Origin: Rhizobium sp. CCGE 510
GTDB lineage: Bacteria; Pseudomonadota; Alphaproteobacteria; Rhizobiales; Rhizobiaceae
Direction: 5' to 3'
NCBI RefSeq assembly: GCF_000292525.1
Contig: NZ_AEYF01000001.1
Location: 248,001 to 312,000 of the forward strand
DNA: 64,000 nt
Positions 44,891-54,076 of the stretch are shown here, in pieces. Made by a program: the position numbers and the translations under genes. Below the pieces are notes generated by a model that was given only the letters and a program-made list of their open reading frames with translations, was not told the origin of the DNA and did no database searches. Numbering within the stretch: position 1 is the stretch's first letter; the number at the start of each line of letters is the position of its first letter.

Positions 44891-46393
44891 ATGATGATGA
44901 ACGACGCCGCTCGAAAGATTGCAGCTGTTGCTCCGTCGGAGCAGCATTATCGCGAAGCACCCAACAATATCGAAGCCGAACAGGCGCTTCTGGGTGCTGT
45001 CCTGATGAACAACGACGCCTATTACCGGGTGTCGGACTTCCTGAAGCCGATTCATCTCTATGAACCGCTGCACAGGAAGATCTTCGAGGTTGCCGGCGAT
45101 ATCATCCGCATGGGCAAGATCGCCAATCCGGTGACGATCAAGACCTTCCTGAAGGCCGACGAAAAGGTCGGCGACATGACGGTTTCGCAATATCTGGCGA
45201 GCCTTGTCAGCAATGCCGTCACCGTCATCAATGCCGAGGATTACGGCCGGGCGATCTACGACCTGGCGCTGCGCCGGGCGCTGATCACCATCGGCGAGGA
45301 TGTCGTCAACATCGCCTATGACGCGCCGCTCGACATGCCGCCGCAGTCGCAGATCGAGGATACCGAACGCCGCCTCTTCGAACTGGCGGAAAACGGCCGC
45401 TACGACGGCGGCTTCCAGGCCTTCAACGATGCGGTTGCGCTGGCGATTGACATGGCGGCCGTCGCCAAGGAACGGGACGGCGGGCTTTCCGGCATCTCCA
45501 CCGGCATCCATTCGCTGGATTCGAAGATGGGCGGCCTGCAGCGTTCGGACTTGATCGTGCTTGCCGGACGCCCCGGCATGGGCAAGACCTCGCTTGCCAC
45601 CAACATCGCCTATAATATCGCCGCCGGCTACGAAGGTGAAGTCCAGCCGGACGGCAGCATGAAGGCTAAGAATGGCGGCGTCGTCGGCTTCTATTCGCTC
45701 GAAATGTCGTCCGAACAGCTTGCCACCCGTATCATCTCCGAGCAGACGGAAGTCTCTTCTTCGAAGATCCGCCGCGGCGACATCAACGATGCCGATTTCG
45801 AAAAGCTCGTCGCCTGCTCGATGATGATGCAGAAGGTGCCGCTCTATATCGACCAGACCGGCGGCATCTCGATCGCCCAGCTTTCGGCGCGCGCACGCCG
45901 TCTCAAGCGCCAGCGTGGCCTCGACGTGCTGGTGGTCGACTACATCCAGCTGATGACCGGTTCGGGTAAATCCAGCGACAACCGCGTGCAGGAAATCACC
46001 CAGATCACCACCGGCCTGAAGGCGCTCGGCAAGGAACTCAACGTTCCGATCATCGCCCTGTCGCAGCTGTCGCGTCAGGTGGAAAGCCGCGACGACAAGC
46101 GGCCGCAGCTCTCCGACCTTCGCGAATCCGGCTCGATCGAGCAGGACGCCGACGTCGTGCTCTTCGTGTTCCGCGAGGAATACTACGTCAAAAATTCGGA
46201 ACCGCGCGACATCCACGATCCGAAATATCCGGAATGGGAAGCGCTGTTCGACAAGGTGAAGGGCACCGCCGACGTCATCATCGCCAAGCAGCGCCACGGG
46301 CCGACCGGCACGGTGAAGCTCGCCTTCCAGGCGGAATTCACCCGCTTCGCCGATCTCGCCGATCCGTCCTTCACCCAATATGAAGAGCACTGA
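44891..46393 (+). CDS. dnaB: Replicative DNA helicase
   Basis: About 500 residues. The N-terminal domain has NIEAEQALLGAVL; the RecA-like motor has Walker A in LAGRPGMGKTSLATNIAY, Walker B in LDVLVVDYIQLM and the SQLSRQVESRDDKRP loop. It unwinds DNA ahead of the replication fork as a hexamer. Three consecutive ATG codons (44891, 44894, 44897) make the exact start uncertain. There is no intein in the motor. rplI and dnaB are neighbours in many bacteria; here an efflux operon lies between them. Confidence 0.96.
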   Translation: MMMNDAARKIAAVAPSEQHYREAPNNIEAEQALLGAVLMNNDAYYRVSDFLKPIHLYEPLHRKIFEVAGDIIRMGKIANPVTIKTFLKADEKVGDMTVSQYLASLVSNAVTVINAEDYGRAIYDLALRRALITIGEDVVNIAYDAPLDMPPQSQIEDTERRLFELAENGRYDGGFQAFNDAVALAIDMAAVAKERDGGLSGISTGIHSLDSKMGGLQRSDLIVLAGRPGMGKTSLATNIAYNIAAGYEGEVQPDGSMKAKNGGVVGFYSLEMSSEQLATRIISEQTEVSSSKIRRGDINDADFEKLVACSMMMQKVPLYIDQTGGISIAQLSARARRLKRQRGLDVLVVDYIQLMTGSGKSSDNRVQEITQITTGLKALGKELNVPIIALSQLSRQVESRDDKRPQLSDLRESGSIEQDADVVLFVFREEYYVKNSEPRDIHDPKYPEWEALFDKVKGTADVIIAKQRHGPTGTVKLAFQAEFTRFADLADPSFTQYEEH

Positions 46394-46455
46394 TCGCGCG
46401 ATGCTGCTGCAATGCAGCGGCCGGACTTCCCCCCGACAACATTGACCTCTAAACT

Positions 46456-46484
46456 GGCCGGAGAATCCTTCTCCGGCCTCTTTT
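46456..46484 (+). terminator. Perfect hairpin with T run between dnaB and alr
   Basis: GGCCGGAGAA (46456-46465) and TTCTCCGGCC (46469-46478) form a 10-bp perfect stem with a 3-base loop, then TCTTTT. It is a strong terminator shape only about 12 bases before the alr start, so transcripts from dnaB may be stopped here. Confidence 0.75.
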
Positions 46485-46495
46485 CGATGTGGATC

Positions 46496-47659
46496 ATGAG
46501 CGAATTTCTCGACGCCCCCGAAGACGATAATTTTGCCTCGGCAGGCCTGCGGCTGACCGTCGACCTGACGGCCCTGACGGAGAACTGGCGCGACATGGCG
46601 CGTCGCTCCGGTGCGGCGCGCGCTTCGGCGGTCGTCAAGGCGGATGCTTACGGCATGGGCATCGAGGATGCCGGCGAAGCGCTCTATGTGGCAGGCGCTC
46701 GCGATTTCTTCGTCGCCACCGTCGACGAGGGCGTGACGCTTCGCCTCTATGCACCCGAGGCGCGCATCTTCGTGCTCTCGGGCATATGGCCGGGCACCGA
46801 GCGGCGCTTCTTCGAAAACGATCTGGTACCGGTGATTTCTTCCGACGAGCAGCTCGCCTTCTGGATGGCGGTGCTTGCCGATTACGGTGACTACCCCTGC
46901 GCGCTGCATGTCGATACCGGTTTCAATCGGCTCGGACTGCATATGGACGATGCGATCGCGCTTGCCGACGACGTCTCGCGGCCGGCGAGCTTCGCGCCGG
47001 TGCTTGTCATGAGCCATCTCGCCTGCGCCGACGAGCCCAGCCATGCGATGAACCGGCAGCAACTCGAATCATTCCACAGGGTTAGCGCCGCCTATGAAGG
47101 CATCGATTCAAGCCTTGCCGCCTCGGCCGGCATTTTCCTCGGCGAGGATTATCACTTCGACCTGACCCGTCCCGGTATCGCGCTTTATGGCGGCGAGGCG
47201 GTCTGCGGCATGGCCAATCCGATGCGGCCGGTGGCAACCGCGGAAGCCCGCATCATCCAGGTGCGCAGCGTCGAGGCCGGTGAGACCGTCAGCTACGGAC
47301 GGGCGCTGCAGCTTAGCCGCAAAAGCCGGCTGGCGATCGCTTCGGCCGGTTATGCCGACGGCTACATGCGCAGCCTGTCGAGCGGCGGCGTGCCGCTGCG
47401 CCAGGTCGTCCCGCAGGGTGGGCAAGGCTTCATCGCCGGTCATAAGGTGCCGGTCGCGGGGAGGATCACCATGGACCTGACGATCTTCGACGTGACGGAT
47501 CTGCCCGACAACGCCGTGCGCGCCGGGGATTATGTCGAGCTGTTCGGAAAGAACATGGCCCTGGACGACGTGGCGCGGGTGGCAGGCACGATCGGATACG
47601 AGATCCTGACGAGCATCGGGCTCCGTCACGAGCGGCGCTATGTCGCCGACGAGGAATAG
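46496..47659 (+). CDS. alr: Alanine racemase
   Basis: 387 residues. The PLP lysine is in SAVVKADAYGMG (about residue 47) and the second catalytic base, tyrosine, in GETVSYGRAL. It makes D-alanine for peptidoglycan. The ATG at 46496 gives a typical start, but it is directly behind a terminator-like hairpin and has a poor ribosome site. The open frame reaches upstream to ATG 46412 through the hairpin, so an earlier start cannot be excluded. Confidence 0.95.
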   Translation: MSEFLDAPEDDNFASAGLRLTVDLTALTENWRDMARRSGAARASAVVKADAYGMGIEDAGEALYVAGARDFFVATVDEGVTLRLYAPEARIFVLSGIWPGTERRFFENDLVPVISSDEQLAFWMAVLADYGDYPCALHVDTGFNRLGLHMDDAIALADDVSRPASFAPVLVMSHLACADEPSHAMNRQQLESFHRVSAAYEGIDSSLAASAGIFLGEDYHFDLTRPGIALYGGEAVCGMANPMRPVATAEARIIQVRSVEAGETVSYGRALQLSRKSRLAIASAGYADGYMRSLSSGGVPLRQVVPQGGQGFIAGHKVPVAGRITMDLTIFDVTDLPDNAVRAGDYVELFGKNMALDDVARVAGTIGYEILTSIGLRHERRYVADEE

Positions 47660-47668
47660 CTTCCCCCG

Positions 47669-48304
47669 TCAGCGGCTGCTGAGCGCAAGGCGGACGCCGA
47701 GCGCCAGGAAAAGCGCGCCGAGGCCGCGATCGAGCCATAGCCCGACTTTTTGATTATGCCTGAGCGCATCGGCAAGACGCCCTCCGAGAAGGACGAGCGG
47801 CGGCTCGATGAAGGCGGCGACGACGATGATCAACCCGCCATGCAGCATGAGCTGGGCCCATGCCGGCCCTGCCCCTTCGACGACGAATTGCGGCAGGAAG
47901 GCCAGGAAGAAAATCGCCACTTTCGGATTGAGCAGTGAAACCAGAATGCCCTGTCGGTAGATCCTTGCTGCCGGCATTTTTTCACCGGCAACCTTTATCA
48001 GGCCATCGCCGCCGCCGGCGCGCAAAGCCTGAATTCCCAGCCAGACGAGATAGGCGGCGCCGATCCATTTGACCGCGGAGAAGGCGACTGAAGAAGCGGC
48101 GAGCACGGCGGAAAGGCCGAGCGCTGCCATCAGAACATGCAGGCAGGCACCGGACCAGACGCCGAACAGCGCGGAAAAACCGGCGCGTTTTCCGCTTCTC
48201 ATCGTGTGACCGAGGATGAAGGCGATGTCGGGGCCGGGCGACAGGTTGAGCAGAACCGCCGCCGAGAGAAATGCAAACCAGTGCGCAATTGAATAATCGA
48301 ACAT
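47669..48304 (-). CDS. LysE family amino-acid exporter
   Basis: 211 residues with about six hydrophobic segments. The LysE/RhtB signature is at the start: LNLSPGPDIAFILGHTMRSGKRAG (given in two parts: LNLSPGPDIAFILG then HTMRSGKRAG). It probably exports an amino acid or its derivative, which cannot be named. The gene converges on alr with a 9-base gap and stands alone. Confidence 0.88.
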   Translation of the reverse strand: MFDYSIAHWFAFLSAAVLLNLSPGPDIAFILGHTMRSGKRAGFSALFGVWSGACLHVLMAALGLSAVLAASSVAFSAVKWIGAAYLVWLGIQALRAGGGDGLIKVAGEKMPAARIYRQGILVSLLNPKVAIFFLAFLPQFVVEGAGPAWAQLMLHGGLIIVVAAFIEPPLVLLGGRLADALRHNQKVGLWLDRGLGALFLALGVRLALSSR

Positions 48305-48469
48305 CTTCCACCGTTCAGAATGAGCAGAGGCAAAGCATAGGCACGGGAGGCGCTGATGGGGAAATCATTAGTTTTGATCTGTCGCGATAGCCATTATCTC
48401 AGGCACGACAATGATTCGATGAAGCGGCGTGTCTGCTTCAGTCGGGAACCCGGACTGAAAGAGTGACTG

Positions 48470-49870
48470 ATGGCGAAGGCCAGAACACAATTCATCTGCC
48501 AGAGTTGCGGCACGATCCACAACCGCTGGGCCGGCAAATGCGAGAACTGCGGCGAATGGAATACCATCGTCGAAGAGGACCCGATGGGCGGGATCGGCTC
48601 CGGTCCCGGCAAAACGCCGAAGAAGGGCCGGCCGGTGGCGCTGACGGCGCTGTCAGGCGAGATCGAGGAGGCGCCGCGCATTCATACCGCCATGTCGGAG
48701 CTCGACCGGGCGCTCGGCGGCGGTTTCGTACGCGGGTCGGCTGTGCTGATCGGCGGCGATCCCGGTATCGGCAAATCGACGCTGCTGATGCAGGCGGCGG
48801 CCGCCCTTGCGCGGCGCGGCCACAAGATCATCTATGTCTCCGGCGAAGAAGCCGTAGCGCAGGTCCGGTTGCGGGCACAGCGCCTTGCGGCGGCCGATAC
48901 CGATGTGATGCTGGCGGCCGAAACCAATGTCGAGGATATTCTGGCGACCCTTGCCGAGGGCAAGCGGCCAGACCTCGTCATTATCGATTCCATCCAGACG
49001 CTGTGGAGCGAACTTGCCGAATCCGCGCCGGGAACGGTGACGCAGGTGCGCACCGGCGTGCAGGCGATGATCCGTTTCGCCAAGCAGACCGGCGCCGCCA
49101 TGGTGCTGGTCGGGCATGTCACCAAGGACGGACAGATCGCCGGCCCGCGCGTCGTCGAGCACATGGTCGACGCTGTGCTCTATTTCGAGGGCGATCGCGG
49201 CCATCACTACCGCATCCTGCGCACGGTCAAGAACCGCTTCGGCCCGACCGACGAGATCGGCGTCTTCGAAATGTCCGACAAGGGCCTGCGCGAGGTCGCC
49301 AACCCCTCGGAGCTCTTCCTCGGCGAGCGCAACGAGAAATCGCCGGGTGCCGCCGTCTTTGCCGGCATGGAGGGCACACGTCCGGTGCTGGTCGAGGTGC
49401 AGGCGCTGGTGGCGCCGACCTCGCTCGGCACGCCCAGGCGCGCGGTGGTCGGGTGGGATTCGGCCCGGCTGTCGATGATCCTCGCGGTGCTGGAGGCGCA
49501 TTGCGGCGTCAGGCTCGGCCAGCATGACGTCTACCTCAATGTCGCCGGCGGTTACCGCATCACCGAACCGGCGGCCGATCTCGCCGTCGCCTCGGCGCTC
49601 GTTTCCTCGCTTGCCGGTATTGCCCTTCCCGCCGATTGCGTCTATTTCGGCGAAGTCAGCCTGTCGGGCGCCATCCGGCCGGTTGCGCACACCGCCCAGC
49701 GCCTCAAGGAAGCCGAGAAGCTGGGTTTTTCCGCAGCATTGCTTCCATCCGCCTCCGCCGAATTGCCGAAGGGCTCCGGCGGGCGGTGGAGCGAGGTCGA
49801 AAGCCTGCCGGATCTGGTGGCGCGCATCGCCGGATCGAAGGGAGCGCTGCGTGTGGAAGACGAGGTTTGA
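48470..49870 (+). CDS. radA: DNA repair protein RadA
   Basis: 466 residues. An N-terminal four-cysteine zinc finger (FICQSCG...GKCENCGEW), a RecA-like core with Walker A GGDPGIGKSTLL (about 95-106), the RadA-specific KNRFGPTDE motif, and a C-terminal Lon-like domain are all present. RadA drives branch migration of recombination intermediates. It precedes cvpA by 90 bases. All catalytic motifs appear intact. Confidence 0.96.
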   Translation: MAKARTQFICQSCGTIHNRWAGKCENCGEWNTIVEEDPMGGIGSGPGKTPKKGRPVALTALSGEIEEAPRIHTAMSELDRALGGGFVRGSAVLIGGDPGIGKSTLLMQAAAALARRGHKIIYVSGEEAVAQVRLRAQRLAAADTDVMLAAETNVEDILATLAEGKRPDLVIIDSIQTLWSELAESAPGTVTQVRTGVQAMIRFAKQTGAAMVLVGHVTKDGQIAGPRVVEHMVDAVLYFEGDRGHHYRILRTVKNRFGPTDEIGVFEMSDKGLREVANPSELFLGERNEKSPGAAVFAGMEGTRPVLVEVQALVAPTSLGTPRRAVVGWDSARLSMILAVLEAHCGVRLGQHDVYLNVAGGYRITEPAADLAVASALVSSLAGIALPADCVYFGEVSLSGAIRPVAHTAQRLKEAEKLGFSAALLPSASAELPKGSGGRWSEVESLPDLVARIAGSKGALRVEDEV

Positions 49871-49960
49871 TCCTTTCATTGCCAAGATTGGTGATGATAT
49901 AGGAGGCACACGATAAGGCACGACACGGCCGCCAAGCGGCAGTCCTGGAGTTGAATTTAC

Positions 49961-50578
49961 ATGCCCATTACGATTTTCGACGGTATTGTCATCGGCGTCG
50001 TGCTCTTCTCCGCCGTGCTGGCGATGGTCCGCGGCTTTTCGCGCGAGATCCTCTCGATCGCGAGCTGGGGCGGATCGGCGGCGGCGGCCTATTACCTCTA
50101 TCCCTACCTGCTGCCCTACGCGAAGAAATACACCGATGACGACCGCATTGCGATCGTTGGCTCGGCGGCGGTCGTCTTCCTGATTGCGCTCATCGTCATC
50201 TCCTTCATCACGATGAAGATTGCCGATTTTATCATCGACAGCCGCGTCGGCGCGCTGGACCGCACGCTCGGCTTCCTGTTCGGGGCAGCGCGCGGCGTGC
50301 TGCTGCTGGTCGTCGCCGTCGCCTTCTGGAACTGGCTGGTCGATGCCGACCACCGCCCGGCCTGGGTCAATCAAGCGAAATCGAAGCCCTTCCTGGATTC
50401 TATGGTCGTGAAGCTGAAATCGGTTCTGCCCGAGCAATTTGCCCAGATGATACCGGCGAGCATCCGTGATAAGCTTCAGCCGCCGGCACAGGGCGCTGAG
50501 GGCACCAATCCGCCGACGGGCGACCAAGCGCCGGCAGAAGACGCACCGACCGCGCCTGCACAACAGCCAGCGAATTGA
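49961..50578 (+). CDS. cvpA: CvpA family membrane protein
   Basis: 205 residues with four membrane helices in the first 130 residues (starting ITIFDGIVIGVVLFSAVLAM) and a long proline- and alanine-rich hydrophilic tail. CvpA was first linked to colicin V production and is widely found next to purF, as here. Its role is likely in envelope integrity. The 150-base gap to purF suggests separate initiation is possible. Confidence 0.93.
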   Translation: MPITIFDGIVIGVVLFSAVLAMVRGFSREILSIASWGGSAAAAYYLYPYLLPYAKKYTDDDRIAIVGSAAVVFLIALIVISFITMKIADFIIDSRVGALDRTLGFLFGAARGVLLLVVAVAFWNWLVDADHRPAWVNQAKSKPFLDSMVVKLKSVLPEQFAQMIPASIRDKLQPPAQGAEGTNPPTGDQAPAEDAPTAPAQQPAN

Positions 50579-50728
50579 CACAGTGTTCAAGAGCTTGACC
50601 CGCCCTCCGGCAATTGCCATTTGAGCGGGATGTCAAATAAGGGGTCCGGCCGGGCATAACAGCTTAGCCGGGCTTCAGTTATTTCTGGAAATGCCGATCC
50701 ATTCTTGTGAGAGCAGAGGCCCGCAGAA

Positions 50729-52219
50729 ATGAACCAGTCCCATTCCTTCCCGACCGACGATCCGCTCGACGGAGATACGCTGCATGAAGAATGCGGGGTT
50801 TTCGGAATTCTGGGACATCCCGATGCCGCAGCACTCACGGCTCTCGGCCTGCATGCCCTGCAGCATCGCGGGCAGGAAGCGGCCGGCATCGTCTCCTTCG
50901 ATGGCAAGCGCTTCTACCAGGAGCGCCACATGGGCCTCGTCGGCGACCATTATACCAATCCGATGACGCTTGCCCGCTTGCCCGGCAGCATATCGATCGG
51001 CCATACGCGCTATTCCACGACAGGCGAAGTGGCGATGCGCAATGTGCAGCCGCTGTTTGCCGAACTTGAGGAAGGCGGCATCGCCATTGCCCATAACGGC
51101 AATTTCACCAACGGCCTGACGCTGCGCCGCCAGATCATCGCGACCGGCGCCATCTGTCAATCGACCTCCGATACCGAAGTCGTCCTCCATCTCATCGCCC
51201 GCTCCCGCCATGCCTCCACCTCCGACCGCTTCATCGACGCCATCCGCCAGATGGAGGGCGGCTATTCGATGCTTGCCATGACGCGCACCAAGCTGATTGC
51301 CGCGCGCGACCCGACCGGCATCCGCCCGCTGGTGATGGGCGAACTCGACGGCAAACCGATCTTCTGTTCGGAAACCTGCGCGCTCGACATCATCGGCGCC
51401 AAGTTCGTCCGCGACGTGGAGAACGGCGAGGTCGTCATCTGCGAAATCCAGCCCGACGGCTCGATCAGCATCGATGCCCGCAAGCCCGGCAAACCGCAGC
51501 CGGAGCGCCTCTGCCTGTTCGAATATGTCTATTTCGCCCGGCCGGACTCGGTGGTCGGCGGCCGCAACGTCTATACGACGCGCAAGAACATGGGCATGAA
51601 CCTCGCCAAGGAATCGCCCGTCGAGGCCGACGTTGTCGTGCCGGTGCCGGACGGCGGCACGCCGGCGGCTCTCGGCTTCGCACAGGAAAGCGGTATTCCC
51701 TTCGAATACGGCATCATCCGCAACCACTATGTCGGCCGCACCTTCATCGAGCCGACGCAGCAGATCCGCGCCTTCGGCGTGAAGCTGAAGCATTCGGCCA
51801 ACCGGGCGATGATCGAAGGCAAGCGTGTGGTGCTGGTCGATGATTCCATCGTGCGCGGCACGACCTCTCTCAAGATCGTCCAGATGATCCGTGAGGCCGG
51901 CGCGCTCGAAGTCCATCTCCGCGTCGCCAGCCCGATGATCTTCTTCCCGGATTTCTACGGCATCGACACGCCCGATGCCGAAAAGCTCTTGGCCAACCAG
52001 TATGCCGATGTCGAGGCCATGGCCAAATATATCGGCGCGGATTCGCTTGCCTTCCTGTCGATCAACGGGCTTTACCGCGCCGTCGGCGGCGAGGACCGCA
52101 ATCCGGCTCGCCCGCAGTTCACCGACCACTACTTCACCGGTGACTATCCGACCCGCCTGCTCGACAAGAACGGCGAGTCGATTGGCAACAAGCTTTCGAT
52201 GCTTGCCAGCAACGGCTGA
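50729..52219 (+). CDS. purF: Amidophosphoribosyltransferase
   Basis: 496 residues. It catalyses the first step of purine synthesis, making phosphoribosylamine from PRPP and glutamine. The nucleophile cysteine is in LHEECGVFGILG after a 22-residue leader that should be removed to expose it. The PRPP-binding loop VVLVDDSIVRGTTS (about 368-381) is intact. The enzyme has the propeptide-type N-terminus typical of the Bacillus-like class. Confidence 0.97.
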   Translation: MNQSHSFPTDDPLDGDTLHEECGVFGILGHPDAAALTALGLHALQHRGQEAAGIVSFDGKRFYQERHMGLVGDHYTNPMTLARLPGSISIGHTRYSTTGEVAMRNVQPLFAELEEGGIAIAHNGNFTNGLTLRRQIIATGAICQSTSDTEVVLHLIARSRHASTSDRFIDAIRQMEGGYSMLAMTRTKLIAARDPTGIRPLVMGELDGKPIFCSETCALDIIGAKFVRDVENGEVVICEIQPDGSISIDARKPGKPQPERLCLFEYVYFARPDSVVGGRNVYTTRKNMGMNLAKESPVEADVVVPVPDGGTPAALGFAQESGIPFEYGIIRNHYVGRTFIEPTQQIRAFGVKLKHSANRAMIEGKRVVLVDDSIVRGTTSLKIVQMIREAGALEVHLRVASPMIFFPDFYGIDTPDAEKLLANQYADVEAMAKYIGADSLAFLSINGLYRAVGGEDRNPARPQFTDHYFTGDYPTRLLDKNGESIGNKLSMLASNG

Positions 52220-52244
52220 GCCGCCGCTGCTTTGCCTTCCCTTC

Positions 52245-52266
52245 CGAGGGGCTCTTGCGCCCCTCG
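52245..52266 (+). terminator. Hairpin after purF
   Basis: CGAGGGGC (52245-52252) pairs with GCCCCTCG (52259-52266), loop of six bases. No T run follows, so it may be a weak terminator or an RNA-stabilising structure between purF and the SDR gene. Confidence 0.45.
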
Positions 52267-52296
52267 CCTTCGCACGCAAATCCGGAACCGGAACAG

Positions 52297-53037
52297 ATGA
52301 ACATCAATCTTGAGGGCAAGATCGCACTCGTCACCGGTGCATCGCGCGGTATCGGCTATTTCACGGCGCTGGAGCTTGCCAAAGCCGGCGCCCATGTGAT
52401 CGCCTGCGCCCGCACCGTCGGTGGGCTCGAGGATCTCGACGATGCCATCAAGGCGGTCGGCGGCACGGCGACGCTGGTACCCTTCGACCTGGCCGACATG
52501 AATGCGATTGACGCGCTCGGCGGCTCGATCTTCGAGCGCTGGGGCAAACTCGACATCCTCGTCGCCAATGCCGGCGTGCTCGGCGTCATTTCGCCGATCG
52601 GCCATATCGAGGCGAAGGTGTTCGAAAAGGTGATGACCATCAACGTCACCGCCACATGGCGGCTGATCCGCTCGGTCGATCCGCTGCTCGCCCGCTCGGA
52701 TGCAGGCCGCGCCGTCATCCTGTCATCAGGCGCGGCTCACAAGTGCCGGCCATTCTGGAGCGCCTATTCCGCGTCCAAGGCCGCTGTCGAGGCGCTGGCC
52801 CGGACCTGGGCCGGCGAGAGCCAATCGACGCCGCTGCGCATCACCAGTGTCGATCCGGGCGCGACCCGCACGGCGATGCGCGCCCAGGCGGTGCCCGGCG
52901 AAGATCCGCAGACGCTGCCGCATCCCTCCGAGATCGCCAGGGCGATCCTGCCGCTGCTCGGCCCCGGCGTGACCGAGACCGGCAAGCTGTTCGTTGTGCG
53001 GGAAAACAAGCTCGTCGACTACCGCCTGCCGGATTAG
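52297..53037 (+). CDS. Short-chain dehydrogenase/reductase
   Basis: 246 residues of the classical SDR type: TGASRGIGYFTALELAKAG for NAD(P), NAGVLG, and the active site YSASKAA (about 158-164). The serine usually before the Tyr is within the LSSGAAHK stretch. The substrate is unknown. It follows purF by 77 bases, a pair I have no functional explanation for. The ATG 52297 gives the standard N-terminus. Confidence 0.88.
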   Translation: MNINLEGKIALVTGASRGIGYFTALELAKAGAHVIACARTVGGLEDLDDAIKAVGGTATLVPFDLADMNAIDALGGSIFERWGKLDILVANAGVLGVISPIGHIEAKVFEKVMTINVTATWRLIRSVDPLLARSDAGRAVILSSGAAHKCRPFWSAYSASKAAVEALARTWAGESQSTPLRITSVDPGATRTAMRAQAVPGEDPQTLPHPSEIARAILPLLGPGVTETGKLFVVRENKLVDYRLPD

Positions 53038-53039
53038 CG

Positions 53040-53789
53040 TCAGTTCACAGCAACGGCTGGGAACAGATGTGCGAAGCCTGTCTCCGACGGGCATAGAGCG
53101 TTGAGGTCCACCGCCCCCTGAATGCCGTCGACAGTGCCGTTATCGGCAAACTGCCAGATCGACCAGCGACCGCATTCTTGCTGCGCCGGCTCCTGGAACA
53201 CGCTTCGCAGCCACAGGTAATGGTCGGGGAAGCGGGATTCATTGCCTTTCAGATAGCGATCAAAGAACTCCTGGGTGACATAGAAAATCGGCTTCTCCGG
53301 AAAGGTGCCTTTCAGCTCGGTGACGAATGCGTTCACCTCAGTCGCCATTTCCTCAAGCGTCGGGACCTTGCTGCAATTGCCGACAAACTCCAGATCGACG
53401 GCGATAGGCAGGGTTCCCGGCTCCCTCGGCACGGTTGCCAGGACATTCTGTGCCTGATCCTTGCCCGGGCGGCAGAAGGTGAAGAAATGATAGGCGCCCC
53501 TGACCACTCCGGCATCGCCGGCGCGCTGCCAGTTGTCGGCGAACCTGGAATCCCTGTGATCTCCGCCTTCGGTCGCCTTCATGATCGCGAAACGGACGTT
53601 CGGCCGCGAAGCCACCGTCATCCAATCGATGTCACCCTGGTGATGGCTGACATCGATGCCTTGGATCGGATAGCGGCTCAAGGATGGATTGTTGAAGCGA
53701 AGCATTCCGAAATCGTATGCGAAATATGCAGCCAATGCGACTGCCAGAATTGCCGTCGCTGCAATCGTCCATCGAACCAGGCTTCTCAC
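53040..53789 (-). CDS. GH25 family lysozyme (muramidase) with membrane anchor
   Basis: 249 residues. An N-terminal hydrophobic segment (about 8-27) anchors or exports the protein, followed by a GH25 domain with GIDVSHHQGDIDW at its start and the catalytic DLEF (Asp and Glu, about residue 130). The C-terminal WSIWQFADNGTVDGIQG is the family's substrate-binding end. Three cysteines in the mature part could pair. It should cut peptidoglycan in the periplasm. It converges on the SDR gene with only two bases between stops. Confidence 0.88.
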   Translation of the reverse strand: MRSLVRWTIAATAILAVALAAYFAYDFGMLRFNNPSLSRYPIQGIDVSHHQGDIDWMTVASRPNVRFAIMKATEGGDHRDSRFADNWQRAGDAGVVRGAYHFFTFCRPGKDQAQNVLATVPREPGTLPIAVDLEFVGNCSKVPTLEEMATEVNAFVTELKGTFPEKPIFYVTQEFFDRYLKGNESRFPDHYLWLRSVFQEPAQQECGRWSIWQFADNGTVDGIQGAVDLNALCPSETGFAHLFPAVAVN

Positions 53790-54076
53790 ACATTTCCCCC
53801 TATTTTCAGTCCTTTCCCAATTGCCTATAAACGATTTGTGCCGTGAAAATGGCGGACGAGCCGTGCCGCCGGGATCGTTCCTCGCCCCTCTTGACCAAAC
53901 GTCATTCCCACGCCATAAAACGCGGCATGAAAACGGTTATCTGCATTATCTGCGGAAAGATTATTCGCTAGCGCAAGCGCTGGCCCGGCCGTTTTCGTCT
54001 CCCAAATAGTCAAGATGCGAAACGCCCCGGTCCGCCGGTCGCGATATTTTTCTGATTGTACTTATGGGAGAGTGGA

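Noticed and set aside
44669..47062. Open frame of 797 codons antisense to dnaB and alr
   Set aside because: Both sense genes have full catalytic motifs; the antisense frame is a product of GC3 bias and has no recognisable domain.
48653..50620. Open frame of 655 codons antisense to radA and cvpA
   Set aside because: Same reason: the sense genes are certain and the antisense product is low-complexity and histidine/arginine-rich.
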